Assembly: GCA_964495655.1 (NCBI GenBank)
Contig: CAZBWK010000050.1
Location: 1-30,090, forward strand
Source: JAAYJR01 sp964495655
GTDB lineage: Bacteria; Bacteroidota; Bacteroidia; Bacteroidales; Prolixibacteraceae
Length of the DNA: 30,090 bases
Direction: 5' to 3'
Of this stretch, positions 15,294 to 26,600 are shown piece by piece (the first letter of the stretch is position 1; each line of letters starts with the position of its first letter). The notes under the pieces are model-generated. The model saw only the letters and a list, made by a program, of their open reading frames with translations, was not told the DNA's origin and searched no databases. The position numbers were made by a program, and so were the translations under genes.

Positions 15294-15406
15294 ATTTTTT
15301 AACTTTATTGAAATATTCAATCCTTTAATCATAGCAAAAACTATGCAAATCTTTTTCAAGCTTTGAATTTATTGTAAATTTAAGAAATAATAATTCATCT
15401 GATGTA

Positions 15407-15880
15407 ATGAAGGTTACTTTATTGGTTGTCGGGAAAACTGATGAGCCCTTTTTAAGGGAGGGTATCAGTTTTTATATAAAGCGGTTGAGGCGTTATGCTG
15501 ACTTCAAAATGGAAATCATTCCCGATGTTAAAAAAAGCAGGAGGTACAGTACAGAAAAACAGAAAATTGCTGAAGGGGAAAAGATAATTTCAGGAAATCA
15601 TTCAGGAAAAGAGCTACACCTGTTTGATGAACGCGGCGACAGTTACTCATCGAGAGAATTTGCTGAATTCCTGGAAAAGAAAATGGTGTCCGGACTTAAA
15701 GAACTGGTTTTTGTGATCGGCGGCCCTTTTGGATTCTCTGATGAGGTCTGTGAAAAGGCGAATTCAAAAATTTCGCTATCAAAAATGACTTTTTCACACC
15801 AGTTGGCTCGACTTTTGTGCATAGAACAAATTTACCGGGCTTTTACCATTATTAAAGGCGAACCATATCATAACGATTAA
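15407..15880 (+). CDS. rlmH: 23S rRNA pseudouridine-1915 N3-methyltransferase RlmH
   Basis: This 157-residue protein is the SPOUT-class enzyme that methylates pseudouridine 1915 in helix 69 of 23S rRNA, using S-adenosylmethionine, after subunits join. Length and motifs are standard: 'LHLFDERGDSYSSREFAEFL', the knot motif 'FVIGGPFGFSDEV', 'SLSKMTFSHQLARLLCIEQI' and the C-terminal 'YRAFTIIKGEPYHND'. The TAA stop is separated by one base from the GTG start of the histidine kinase gene, implying one transcript. Confidence 0.95.
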   Translation: MKVTLLVVGKTDEPFLREGISFYIKRLRRYADFKMEIIPDVKKSRRYSTEKQKIAEGEKIISGNHSGKELHLFDERGDSYSSREFAEFLEKKMVSGLKELVFVIGGPFGFSDEVCEKANSKISLSKMTFSHQLARLLCIEQIYRAFTIIKGEPYHND

Positions 15881-15881
15881 T

Positions 15882-18800
15882 GTGTTTTTAAAAATTAATA
15901 AATATTCTTTCCTGGTCCTGGCTATTGTCCTGTTTGCAATAGCCGCATTTTTTGAAAATGGATTGCTAAAGAAGCATCCCGAAAAATATTTAATTGAAGA
16001 GTTCAGAAATGATCTTAATAAAAATGAAGAAAGACTCTCAGATTACCTTCAGAAAATTGCCGGCATAGTTACGGCAAATGATTTTGAAGGTAATATTAAA
16101 AACTGCCTTGAGGGTAAGAAAAGATCTGTTAATGAGAAGGGCTTTGGCTTTTTGGTTTACGAAAAAGGGAAACTGAAGTATTGGTCCGACAGGGTGGTAT
16201 CCTTTTATGAAAATGAAGATGACCTTGAAACCGGCGAAGGACTGATAATCCTGCCTAACGGATACTACCTGATTAAGAAACTGGTGCACGACAGTACAAA
16301 TATTTATGGACTGCACCTTGTCAAGTATGATTACAGTTATGAGAATAAGTACCTGATTAACTCTTTTAACGAAACTTATGACCTGCCTCACGAGTTCCGG
16401 ATCGTTGTGGGTTCGGAAGATGATTTGTATCCGGTATACAGCACAGACGGTAATTATCTTTTTTCTGTTGAGCCGGAAGGGGATTATCTGTGTACTACTA
16501 AACAGCTCTATTTTCCGGGATTCCTCTATTTCATAGGATTACTGGTTCTGCTTCTTTTTTTCAGACGCAGCTTTATGGAATCTGATTCTCCCTTTTCGCT
16601 GAAGCTGGCTTCTCTTGCCATTGCACTGTTTTTGGTTTATTGGCTTCATCTTATTTTTCAGATCCCTAAAGTATTTTTTCATCTTGATTTTTTCAGCCCT
16701 TCGGTCTTTGCTCTTAACAACTGGCTCCCTTCTCTTGGTGACTTCTTTCTGCTGGCGCTGTTCTTCCTGTTTTGGACCTTTAATTTTGGGGAAGGCCTGG
16801 ATGTAGATCAAATGCAGTCTGATTCCTTTCTTTCACGAAAAATGATTTTCGGACTGTACTTTGTTTTTAACGGAAGCTTATATCTGCTGATACATTTTTT
16901 TATTCGTGAACTTATTTATAATTCTACAATATCCTTTTCACTTAACAGTATCATTGAGATCTCGGCCCAAAGTGTGCTTGGCATCTTTTCTGTCGGCCTT
17001 CTGATACTGGCCGTCATTTTTTTCACTATCAGAATTATTAACTGTTCGCAGGATGATTTTAAACTGGGCGAACTGACGGTTATTATATTGGGGATATCTC
17101 TGTTTTTGGCAGTTGTGCAATATGTATCTGTTGGAAATATCTATTACGGGGCAATTCTGTTTTTTGCTGTTTCGTCTGTCCTGGCCTCACTCTTCAGTAA
17201 ACGATATCTTCAGCAATATACACTTAGTTACCTGATAATCTTTGTTTCTGCCGCATCTCTCTATTCACTGGCGGTTTTCTATACTACAACCGCTGAGAAA
17301 CAGCGTGATGAGCAAAAATTGATGGCCGTTACTCTGGTGGCTGAGCGTGACCCTGCAGCAGAGGTGTTTCTGGTGGAAATTCAGGATCTGATCAGCGTAG
17401 ACCCTGAAATTCCACGACTCCTGATCGAGGAGGAAGGCCTTATTGATCATCTTCAGCAAACCTATTTTAACGGTTATTTCAGACAGTACGATGTCAGGTT
17501 TTTTGTGTGTACAGGGGCCGACAGCCTGTTTATTGAAATGGATAAAAGAATGGCTCCGTGTATAGATTTTTTTGAAGATATGATCGAAACTCAGGGTGAG
17601 AGGATAAAAGGTACCAATTTCTACTTCATGGATAATATGAACGGAAGGATATCATATACCGGCTGGCTTCATTATCCGCTGTCGTCCGAGACAAGAGGTG
17701 TTTCAATTTTTATGGAACTAAACTCTGAACTGCTGTTTGAAGGGATCGGGTTCCCTGAATTGCTGATGGATAAGTCATTGGCTAAACCGGAAAACTATAA
17801 GAAATTTGATTATGCGAAATACTATGGAGGGGAACTGACAGATAAACACGGTGACTATAATTATAATTTCTATGTCTATTCATATCCTGCTTCTGCTAAT
17901 GAATTTGAATACAGGATATGGGACGGAATGGAACATCTTATTTACCATACCCGTCAGGATAATTATGTGATCGTTTCCAGAGAGCTGTTTACCTTCAGTG
18001 ACTATCTTATTTCATTTCCTTACCTCTTCGTTTTTTATCTGTTGTCTATCCTGTTGTTCCTTTTTGCAGGCAGCCGTGCTATTCGTAAAAGATCAGTTAA
18101 GTTTGACCTTAAATTCAGGATACAGGCAGCAATAATATCCATTGTCTTTGTCTCTCTGCTTATGGTAGCTATTGTTACAGTCTGGTATAATGTGAGGGAA
18201 TATAGGGAAAAACATCAAAATGACCTGAATGAAAAAATGATCTCTATTGCAGGAGAGATCGATATCAGACTTGAAGAAGCTGAAGAGATGAGCGGAGAAC
18301 AGGTTGACTGGCTTAATCGTGAAATCTCAAGGCTTGCTAATGTTTTTCGCACGGATATTAATTTTTATAATACAGACGGGGGACTGATAGCTTCTTCACG
18401 ACCGGAGATCTTTCACAGAGGACTGATATCCGGAGTAATGAATTCGCAGGCATATTATGAGATATTTAAAAACTTCCAGATCAAGTATTCGCAACCTGAA
18501 AAAATCGGACATATGTCGTACTTGTCTGCCTACAGACCTGTCATTAATAATTCAGGTGAATACCTTGGAGTTATTAACCTTCCCTATTTTATCAGCCAGG
18601 ACCGATACAGCCAGGAACTGTCTACCATTATTGTCGCATTTATTAATTTATATGTTCTTTTACTACTGGCCAGTATCATAGTTGCTGTATTCATCTCTAA
18701 CCAGATAACCAAACCTCTGGTACTTATACAGGAAAACCTTCGTAAAATGGAACTGGGTAAGAGAAATGAGCCTATTCAGTACAGTAGAAATGATGAGATC

Positions 18801-19544
18801 GGAAGCCTGGTAAGAGAGTATAATAAAAAGGTCGATGAACTTGCCGTGAGCGCCGAACTTCTTGGCCGGTCAGAGAGGGAGTCTGCCTGGAGGGAGATGG
18901 CCAAGCAAATAGCTCATGAGATCAAAAATCCCCTTACCCCTATGAAGTTGAATATTCAGCATCTGCAAAGAACTAAAGGGAAAAGCAAGGAGTATGACCA
19001 ATATATCGAAAAGGTTACCTCTACACTTATTGAACAGATAGAGAACCTCTCTAATATAGCTACGGAGTTTTCTAATTTTGCAAAAATACCTACAGCAAGA
19101 ACACAGGTGTTTAAACTTGCTGAACAGGTTCAAAAGGTAATAGACCTGTTTGATAATTACCAGGTTGATATTGAGTTTTATACTAACGGACTTGAATATC
19201 TCGAGGTTAATGCAGACAGAGAACAGTTTTCAAGGGCAATCATCAATTTACTCAAAAATGCTATACAGTCAATTCCGTCTGACAGAGAGGGTAGTGTTGT
19301 GATTATTCTTGACCGGCATGAGCACCAGGCTGTGATCTCTGTCTCCGATAATGGTGAAGGTATTCCTGATGACCTTCAGGATAGATTGTTCAGGCCAAGC
19401 TTTACCACCAAGTCGAGTGGTATGGGACTCGGACTGGCTATTGTTAAAAATATAGTTGAGAATTTCAAGGGGCACGTCTGGTTCGAAACAAAAGAGAACG
19501 ACGGTTCTACATTTTATATAGAAATACCTATTTGGGAAGGCTGA
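15882..19544 (+). CDS. Large NtrY-like membrane sensor histidine kinase
   Basis: This 1220-residue protein starts at GTG; the ATG two bases earlier is closed by a stop. It has an N-terminal TM helix (about 9-25), an extracytoplasmic region of about 180 residues, a block of about eight TM helices (210-470), a second extracytoplasmic region (about 480-700), TM helices near 705-730 and 750-772, a third sensor region (about 775-905), another TM helix (about 910-935), then HAMP. The kinase core has the phospho-acceptor His1012 in 'MAKQIAHEIKNPLTPMKL', the N box Asn1126 and the G1 box Asp1156 ('DNGEGIP'), followed by 'FTTKSSGMGLGLAI'. HAMP plus 'IAHEIKNPLTPMKL' resemble NtrY. No receiver domain and no response regulator gene are present nearby. 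It is transcribed with rlmH. Confidence 0.9.
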   Translation: MFLKINKYSFLVLAIVLFAIAAFFENGLLKKHPEKYLIEEFRNDLNKNEERLSDYLQKIAGIVTANDFEGNIKNCLEGKKRSVNEKGFGFLVYEKGKLKYWSDRVVSFYENEDDLETGEGLIILPNGYYLIKKLVHDSTNIYGLHLVKYDYSYENKYLINSFNETYDLPHEFRIVVGSEDDLYPVYSTDGNYLFSVEPEGDYLCTTKQLYFPGFLYFIGLLVLLLFFRRSFMESDSPFSLKLASLAIALFLVYWLHLIFQIPKVFFHLDFFSPSVFALNNWLPSLGDFFLLALFFLFWTFNFGEGLDVDQMQSDSFLSRKMIFGLYFVFNGSLYLLIHFFIRELIYNSTISFSLNSIIEISAQSVLGIFSVGLLILAVIFFTIRIINCSQDDFKLGELTVIILGISLFLAVVQYVSVGNIYYGAILFFAVSSVLASLFSKRYLQQYTLSYLIIFVSAASLYSLAVFYTTTAEKQRDEQKLMAVTLVAERDPAAEVFLVEIQDLISVDPEIPRLLIEEEGLIDHLQQTYFNGYFRQYDVRFFVCTGADSLFIEMDKRMAPCIDFFEDMIETQGERIKGTNFYFMDNMNGRISYTGWLHYPLSSETRGVSIFMELNSELLFEGIGFPELLMDKSLAKPENYKKFDYAKYYGGELTDKHGDYNYNFYVYSYPASANEFEYRIWDGMEHLIYHTRQDNYVIVSRELFTFSDYLISFPYLFVFYLLSILLFLFAGSRAIRKRSVKFDLKFRIQAAIISIVFVSLLMVAIVTVWYNVREYREKHQNDLNEKMISIAGEIDIRLEEAEEMSGEQVDWLNREISRLANVFRTDINFYNTDGGLIASSRPEIFHRGLISGVMNSQAYYEIFKNFQIKYSQPEKIGHMSYLSAYRPVINNSGEYLGVINLPYFISQDRYSQELSTIIVAFINLYVLLLLASIIVAVFISNQITKPLVLIQENLRKMELGKRNEPIQYSRNDEIGSLVREYNKKVDELAVSAELLGRSERESAWREMAKQIAHEIKNPLTPMKLNIQHLQRTKGKSKEYDQYIEKVTSTLIEQIENLSNIATEFSNFAKIPTARTQVFKLAEQVQKVIDLFDNYQVDIEFYTNGLEYLEVNADREQFSRAIINLLKNAIQSIPSDREGSVVIILDRHEHQAVISVSDNGEGIPDDLQDRLFRPSFTTKSSGMGLGLAIVKNIVENFKGHVWFETKENDGSTFYIEIPIWEG

Positions 19545-19924
19545 TGCCTGCAAAAGTAATCCACCCGGCAACATAAATGCTGCCGGGTGAAGTGTTTAGT
19601 GGTTCGGGGTGCTGTGGTTAAACAGCTAAATTTCATTAATTTGCATAATATGTAGTGCTTTTAAATAATGCCGTAATAATCCTGTTCAATATTCCTGATC
19701 CTGATAGAAATGGAATAATTGCATGAGGCTGACTGGTTTATAGTATCTTCAAAATCGAATTTATTTATGACAAGGGGGTCATAAGTTATTATCAAGTGCA
19801 ATTTATAAAAATTTTGGTAAAACGGCGAACATCTAATGATTATCTTGCAAAATACCGATTATTCTGTTATCCTTGTACCCTTATTCGAAAAATTTTCTGA
19901 TTTCAAATTATTAACCTCAACCGT
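19545..19924. other. 380-bp gene-free spacer
   Basis: I see no plausible gene here: the frames are short and broken. The left end holds a terminator-like hairpin. The remainder is AT-rich, with several AT-tracts around 19790-19830 but no -7/-33 pair good enough to call a promoter for the phosphoribosyltransferase. Confidence 0.5.
19562..19589 (+). terminator. Terminator-like hairpin after the histidine kinase
   Basis: Perfect 9-bp GC-rich arms CACCCGGCA (19562-19570) and TGCCGGGTG (19581-19589) enclose a 10-base loop, 17 bases after the kinase stop. The T-run that follows is weak (AAGTGTTT), so intrinsic termination may be inefficient. Confidence 0.6.
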
Positions 19925-20323
19925 ATGGTACCACTTTCATTCCGTGAAATATCCGAAAGGTTAAAACAAACCGATCTGCCCGTGACTGATATAGTTATTG
20001 GCATTGGCTCAGGAGGAATTGTCCCTGCAAGCATAGTCGCTTTCCACTTAAATGCAGAGTTAAAATTAATGACTCTGAACTATCGTGATGAGACAAATAA
20101 ACCTCTTTATGCTGAACCGGTTGTAATCAATAAGCCTGTCCTGAACCTGGAAGGTAAACGGATCCTGCTGGTTGATGATGTATCTGTTACAGGGAGTACA
20201 ATGAATAAAGCTCTGGAACAGCTCAAAGGCCTTAACGTGAAAACCTTGGCTATGAAGGGAAAAGCAGATTATGTCCTCTTCCCCGAGATAAAGGATTGCG
20301 TTAACTGGCCATGGAAGCCCTAA
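19925..20323 (+). CDS. Small phosphoribosyltransferase (type I PRT fold)
   Basis: This 132-residue protein carries the PRPP-binding motif 'RILLVDDVSVTGSTMNKAL' at about residues 78-96. An N-terminal 'DIVIGIGSGGIVPASIVAFH' segment matches the PPi-binding loop of hypoxanthine/xanthine-type phosphoribosyltransferases. It ends in a Trp-rich tail (NWPWKP) like the gpt/ComF-side members that use it near the base pocket. It is shorter than typical HPRT (about 175), so the purine substrate is uncertain. It seems to be a single gene. Its TAA stop overlaps the TAG stop of the convergent giant gene by two bases of each (20320-20323). Confidence 0.8.
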   Translation: MVPLSFREISERLKQTDLPVTDIVIGIGSGGIVPASIVAFHLNAELKLMTLNYRDETNKPLYAEPVVINKPVLNLEGKRILLVDDVSVTGSTMNKALEQLKGLNVKTLAMKGKADYVLFPEIKDCVNWPWKP

Positions 20324-20631
20324 TAAGCAATCATTACCGTTCCTGTTCGCACTTCTCCGTTACCAAGTTCAAGGATATACAGATAGTTGCCGGCAGGAAG
20401 GGTGCCGCGACCGATAATCCACCTGTTGTCTGATGTCCCCCACCACCAGGCGTCTTTGTCTGAACCCCAGTAATTCAGGTTACCATAATGCCGTTTCTCA
20501 AACAGTTTGTTGCCGGCCCTGTCAAAAATGCGCATAATTGCGTCAGGATATTTTTCTATGCAGTAAACCTGGAAGAAGTCATGTACGCCATCACCGTTCG
20601 GTGAGAACCCCTCTGGTATGAGCAGCGAACA
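20320..20631 (-). other. C-terminal type IX secretion sorting domain (type B, gliding-motility-associated)
   Basis: About 100 residues with 'PEGFSPNGDGVHDFFQVYCI', 'MRIFDRAGNKLFEKRHYG', a Trp-rich stretch with 'WWWGTSDNRW', and the end 'GTLPAGNYLYILELGNGEVR', 'TGTVMIAY'. This matches the family that directs export by the type IX system and attachment to the cell or release. An Asp-rich DxDxDGVPDYDD linker precedes it at 20635-20676. Confidence 0.9.
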
Positions 20632-23600
20632 TTCAGTGTCTATATCGTCATAGTCGGGCACTCCGTCACAATCAGTGTCTGGTAATACAGTGATTATTAC
20701 TTTGGCATAGTCGCACAATGAAGGTATGCCTGTATCACAAATACGGTATACAAAGCTGTCGATACCAACAAATCCGGCATCCGGCATATAGTGGAATGAC
20801 CCGTCGCTGCTTAACAGCACGGTCCCGTTCATCGGATACTCAACCGGAATGGTTTCCATCTCTATCTTATCGCCGTCAGGATCGCTGTCGTTTCTTAAGA
20901 GGTTCCCTGTTAACGGGTAACACATCACAGTGAAGGTGTCGTTCCTGGCTATCGGCGGATTGTTATGATCACCTATGTTGATAATTACTAATGCCGTATC
21001 ACACATTGACCCGCACGGAATACCGTCATCACAGATTGAATAACTGAAATTGTCAATGCCTGAATATCCCTGGTACGGGGTATAGGTCACTATTCCTGTC
21101 TGGCGGTCTACACTGACACTTCCATATCGCGGGTTATTTGTAATGATAACCGTTGTCCTGTCGATCGATCCGTTCAGATCATAATCGTTACCAGGAAGGT
21201 CAATTTCGACCGGCGTGCCCGGAGATGCCACTGCTGTGTCGTTAACTGCCACAGGCGGGGTGTTGCCCAGAACTGTTACCCTGGCTGTGCAGCTGTCAAT
21301 GTTGCCGTTTACATCAACGACATAGAGCCTGATAAGGGCTTCGCCAAGATCATTGCAGTCGAGTATGTAGCGTTCGAGATACATAGTGTCAATGCCGCAT
21401 TCATCATAACTGCTTTCATGTAATTCTGCGGTTACAAGAACATAAGTTCCGGTTTCATCAAGCATAACGATAATGTCCCTGCATGCTACATCAGGCGGAA
21501 CAGTGTCTGTTAAATTAATTATCTGCATGCAACTGTCGATGTTCCCGCACAGATCCTGTATGCTGTACCAGCGGGTAATCTCTATGCTTGTGGCAGCACT
21601 GGATCGGGTCTCACGAACTGTAAATGAGGATGAATCAATAGCACAGTTGTCATAGATCATGCCCCCGGCAGTTATGAAATCTTCTATCGTTGTGTAGGGC
21701 GAAGACTGATCATTCAGACATTCGAAGTCCATATCCGGCGGACAGGTTATCTGTGGCGGGACAGTGTCATTTACAAATATAAAATGAGAGCATTCAACAA
21801 TATAGCCGCATGAATCGGTTATCTGGTATGTCCGTATGATCTCAGCCGGACAACCATCTCCGTTTATTGTCTCGCTTACTGTGAAGGAGCTGAAGTCGAT
21901 TTTTCCGTTGTCCACTATTTTGCCTCCTCCTGCAATGAATTCGGCAGGTGTTATGAAAGGGGCGGGAACATCTTCCGGACAAACAACAAAGATGTCGGGC
22001 GGACAGATCAACTCCGGTGGTGAAATATCGCCTTTGAATACCCTGTGAATACAGGTATCACTATTTCCGCAAAAATCTGCAATCAGATAGGTGTAGGTAT
22101 ATGTTTCTGCACATGTGCCAATAACTGAGTCTGTTGAAATCCATAAGAATGAATCCTCGTCAATCTCACAGTTGTCTGATGCATCCCCTCCGGCAGCAAG
22201 GAACTCACTGAATGAACCAAAAGGTAAAGGTGTCGGGTCATCCAGCGATATATACTCATCCGGCGGACAGTTCAATACGGGGGGTGTGGTATCGTTTACG
22301 GTAACTACCCAGGTAAAGGTGTCGATATTTCCGCAGTAATCTTCAATTATATAAGTAGTGGTATAGGTTCTCGGACAAACGTCTTCGTCAGATACCGTCT
22401 CCCGGAATATTCTGAAGGTGCTGGTATCGACTCCGCAATTATCATCTACAACTCCTCCTAATGCAATGAAGTCAGAATATGAATTCATGATAGTCAGAGG
22501 TTCACATTCTGTTACAGTATCGTTCGGCCATTTAATAAATTCGGGCGGTATAGTGTCGTTGATGATGATCAGTTGGATTGCATCAGAATAGTTGCCGCAA
22601 TTATCTGTGAACCGGTATGTCCTGGTAATTGTACGCGGACAGCCATCACCGCTCGAAACATCGCCCACCCAGGTCATTCTGAAGTCGACACAGTTATCAA
22701 TCACCAGGCCTCCTGCCTGCGCGAATTCTTCATAATTCTTATATGGAGCGGGGATTATACAGGCATCAGTCAGGTCTTTAGGAGTCCTTACTACTGACGG
22801 CGGCATGTTATCATCTATAATAATGAATTCTGAAGCGCGGGTCAGATTACCGCACATATCTGCAATTTCGTATACCCTGATAACGGTCTCCGGACATTTT
22901 TTGCCGTCTGAGCTCTCTGAGACAAACCTTAGTGTACTCCAGTCAAGGGCACATTCATCACGTGCAAAGCCCTGTCCCGGCCCCTGTAGTTCATTTTGGG
23001 TCCTGTACCTGATTGGCAATTCACTACGGCATTCAATTAGTTTGGGATTGATCCTCATTACAGGCGGAGTCACATCATTGATTATTATCAACTGCTGACA
23101 GGTTACCACATCTCCATTGGTATTAGCAACAGAATAGATACGTGTAATAGTTTCGGGACAGTGTTCGTTATCCGAAATTTCTGATACCAGGGTGAATGTG
23201 GCAGGATCAATGTCAAATGGTGAGCTTTCGGCATAACCTCCGGCGTTAATGTAGTCATTATAGGTTTCGTATGGTTCAGGTATGTTACCTCCGTTTTGTA
23301 CGCAATTAAGTATAATTGTCGGCGGACAGATCATCAGTATAACAGATTCATCATAAACTTCAAGTATTTGCGTACATACAGCTCTGTTATCGCATGAGTC
23401 TTTTATTTCATAGGTGCGGGAGATTATTTGCGGGTGTTCACCATCTCTTGTCTCATTGATCATCCGGAATGATGTTTCAACAAGTCCGCAGTTATCCCAT
23501 GCCGACCCGCCTGCTCCAACGAACTGTGCAAATGAGGTGAACGGAGAAGGTGTCGTTTGTCCCGGCATGACGATGAGGTCATCCGGACAATCCATTACCG

Positions 23601-26600
23601 GCGGTGTCTTATCATTAACTATGATCAGTTGTGTGCAGAACAGTGTGTTGTTGCACGAATCCTGTATTGAATATGTTCGTGTTATGGTAGTCGGACATTG
23701 TCCTGTAACAAGTTCACCTGCAAAAGCAAAGGTGGTTATATCTATGCCGCATGCACTGTAAGCCGACCCTCCTGCACTAACATACTCAGCATGATCAGCA
23801 TAAGGAGGAGGAACCTCTCCGTAACATTCAAACAGCATCTGCGGCGGACACTCCATGTTAAGCTGTGCATCACCCTCTACAATTATCAGGTAACTGCAAG
23901 CTGCCCTGTTGCCGCAGGAGTCGAACACTTCATAGGTGCGTGTGATGGTCTCGGGGAATGAGTTACCATCGGAGCTGTCTCCTACCCAGTTGAAGGTTGA
24001 TTCATCTATTCCGCAGTTATCGTCGGCGCTGCCTCCGGCATATACAAACTCCGCATAGCTGTTGAATGGGATCGGAACACTGCCACCGACGGCAATCACT
24101 GTGTCGGGCGGACAATCCATTACCGGCGGTGTCTTGTCATGTACTATGATCAGATGTTCGCAGTATAGCTTATTGCCGCATGAGTCTTCAACCATGTAGG
24201 TGCGGGTCAGGGTCTCCGGACAACTATTTCCGTCGCTTACCTGGCTTACAAACGTGAATGTTCCCGGGTCAATGCCACAATTGCTTGATGCATATCCTCC
24301 TGCATTGAGGAAATCATCGTAATGTTCAAAAACAGGAGGTACATCAACACGGCATTCAACAATTATATCGGGCGGACAAATGATCTCAAGCTCCAGGTCA
24401 TTAAGTATTATGATCCGTTGGTCGCAAATATCGCTGTTCTGACAGGAGTCGGCAATCATGTATGTCCTTATCAGGGTGTCGGCTAATATTCCCGGTTTGC
24501 TTATTTCATCCAGCAGGGTGAATGACTCTTCAACAATCCCGCAATTATCCACAGCTTTTCCTCCGTCAGCTTCAAATGTTGAATAGTCAGTGTATGCTGC
24601 CGGTATTGGCTCATTGATATCTACAACTATTTCGGGCGGACAATCAAGTTGCGGCGGTATGGTATCGTTAATGATTATTATATGGGTGCATAAGACAGTG
24701 TTGCCGCAGGTATCAGAGATCTCGTAAGTGCGCGTAATTGTCTCCGGACATTTTTCTCCGTCTGATTCCTGGCCGGCAAGCCTGAAGCTCAATGTGTCAA
24801 TGTAACATTTGCTGGTTACCTCTCCGCCTGCACTGATAAATTCTGAAAGTGTCTGATAAGGTACCGGGATATCATCAAAGCAGGCTGCTGTAATTGCACT
24901 TTCCGGACACAGGATCTCTGTTCCTGCGTCAGTCTCAATCACTATGGTTTGAGTGCAGGTATGACTGTTGCCGCAAAGATCGGCAATGCTGTAAGTGCGG
25001 TAAATTGTGTCGGCCAGCTCTCCTGAAACAGTTTCTGAATTAACCAGCGTAAAGGAATCTTCATCAAGGGCGCAGTTATCATCCGCATCTCCTCCTTCAT
25101 CTGTAAATTCGCTGAATGAGATGTATGGAGCCGGAACAGGCAGGCCGACCGGGACAAAAATATCCGGCGTACATGTAATGGTGGGTGGAATGGTATCATT
25201 AACCGTAATGACCTGGATACACTCTGTGAAATTGCCACAATTATCAGTTGCCCTGTAGGTGCGGTAAATATATTGCGGACAGGTTCCGTCACTGATTGAG
25301 TCGCCAATATGGATGATCTCCGGAATATCACAATTATCGGTGGCTGAAACCAGTGAAATATCAGGTTCAGGAACTTCGAAGCTGCAGCTTACCGTTATGT
25401 CATCCGGACAGGTTATCTGCGGTGGTATTGTATCGTTAACAGTTATTATATGAATGCATTCGGTGTAGTTGCCGCATTGGTCGGTGGCTCTGTATTTGCG
25501 GTAGATGATCTGCGGACATTCATCTGATGAGATCGAATCACCCTCATGGGTTATAGTCACCGAACCACAATTGTCTGACGCTGTTATCAATGATGTGTCA
25601 ACCGGCGGTATTTCATCCATACAGCCGATAATATTCATGGGATCCGGACAGGTAATTTGTGGCGGTATGGTGTCGTTGACTGTAATGATCTGTGTGCATT
25701 CAGCAAAGTTTCCACACTCATCTGTCGCCCTGAATATCCTGTAAATATTCAGCGGGCAGGTTCCCTCACCAATTGAATCTGTCACGTGAATTATAGTTGC
25801 CGGCCCACAGTTATCTGAGGCTGTTACGAGCGAGGTGTCAACAGGAGGCACATCCTCAATGCAGTTAACTGTGATATCAGGCAGCGGACAGGTAATTTGT
25901 GGCGGGACAGTGTCGTTGACTGTGATTATCTGTGTGCATTCGGCAAAGTTGCCACATTCATCAACAGCTCTGTAGGTTCTGTAGATATTGAGCGGACAAG
26001 CTCCCTGGCCGATTGAATCTCCCACGTGGATAACTGATACCGGTCCGCAGTTATCAAATGTAATGACTAGGGAAGTATCAGGTGGAGGCACATCCTCAAT
26101 GCAGTTAACTGCTATATCACTGTCAGGACATGTGATCTCCGGCGGGATAGTGTCATTTATAGTTATTATCTGTGTGCATTCTGCAAAATTACCACACAGG
26201 TCAGTTGCCCTGTAAACACGGTAGATAGTATGCGGACAGATCTCTGTGTCTGCCGAATCTGCAACATGGACAATATTAACCGGCCCGCAGTTATCGTAGG
26301 CAATAACAGAGGCAGTGTCCGGCTCAGGAATATCCTGGTCACAAGTGAGGTCAGTAATCGGATCCGGACATATGATCTCCGGCGGGATAGTATCATTGAT
26401 TGTAATTACCTGGGTGCATTCGGCAATGTTTCCACATTCATCAACAGCCCTGTAGGTGCGATAAATATATTGCGGACAATTACCGTCACTTATTGAGTCG
26501 CCTACATGAATAACATCCACAGGCCCGCAATTGTCAGAAGCAGTAACCAGTGAAGTGTCAGGCTCCGGCACATCTGATTCACATTCAACTACGAGGTCAT

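Noticed and set aside
15294..15359. Longer N-terminus for the DUF4783 protein
   Set aside because: It would put 22 mostly hydrophobic or basic residues before a good signal peptide; the start at 15293 is the better one.
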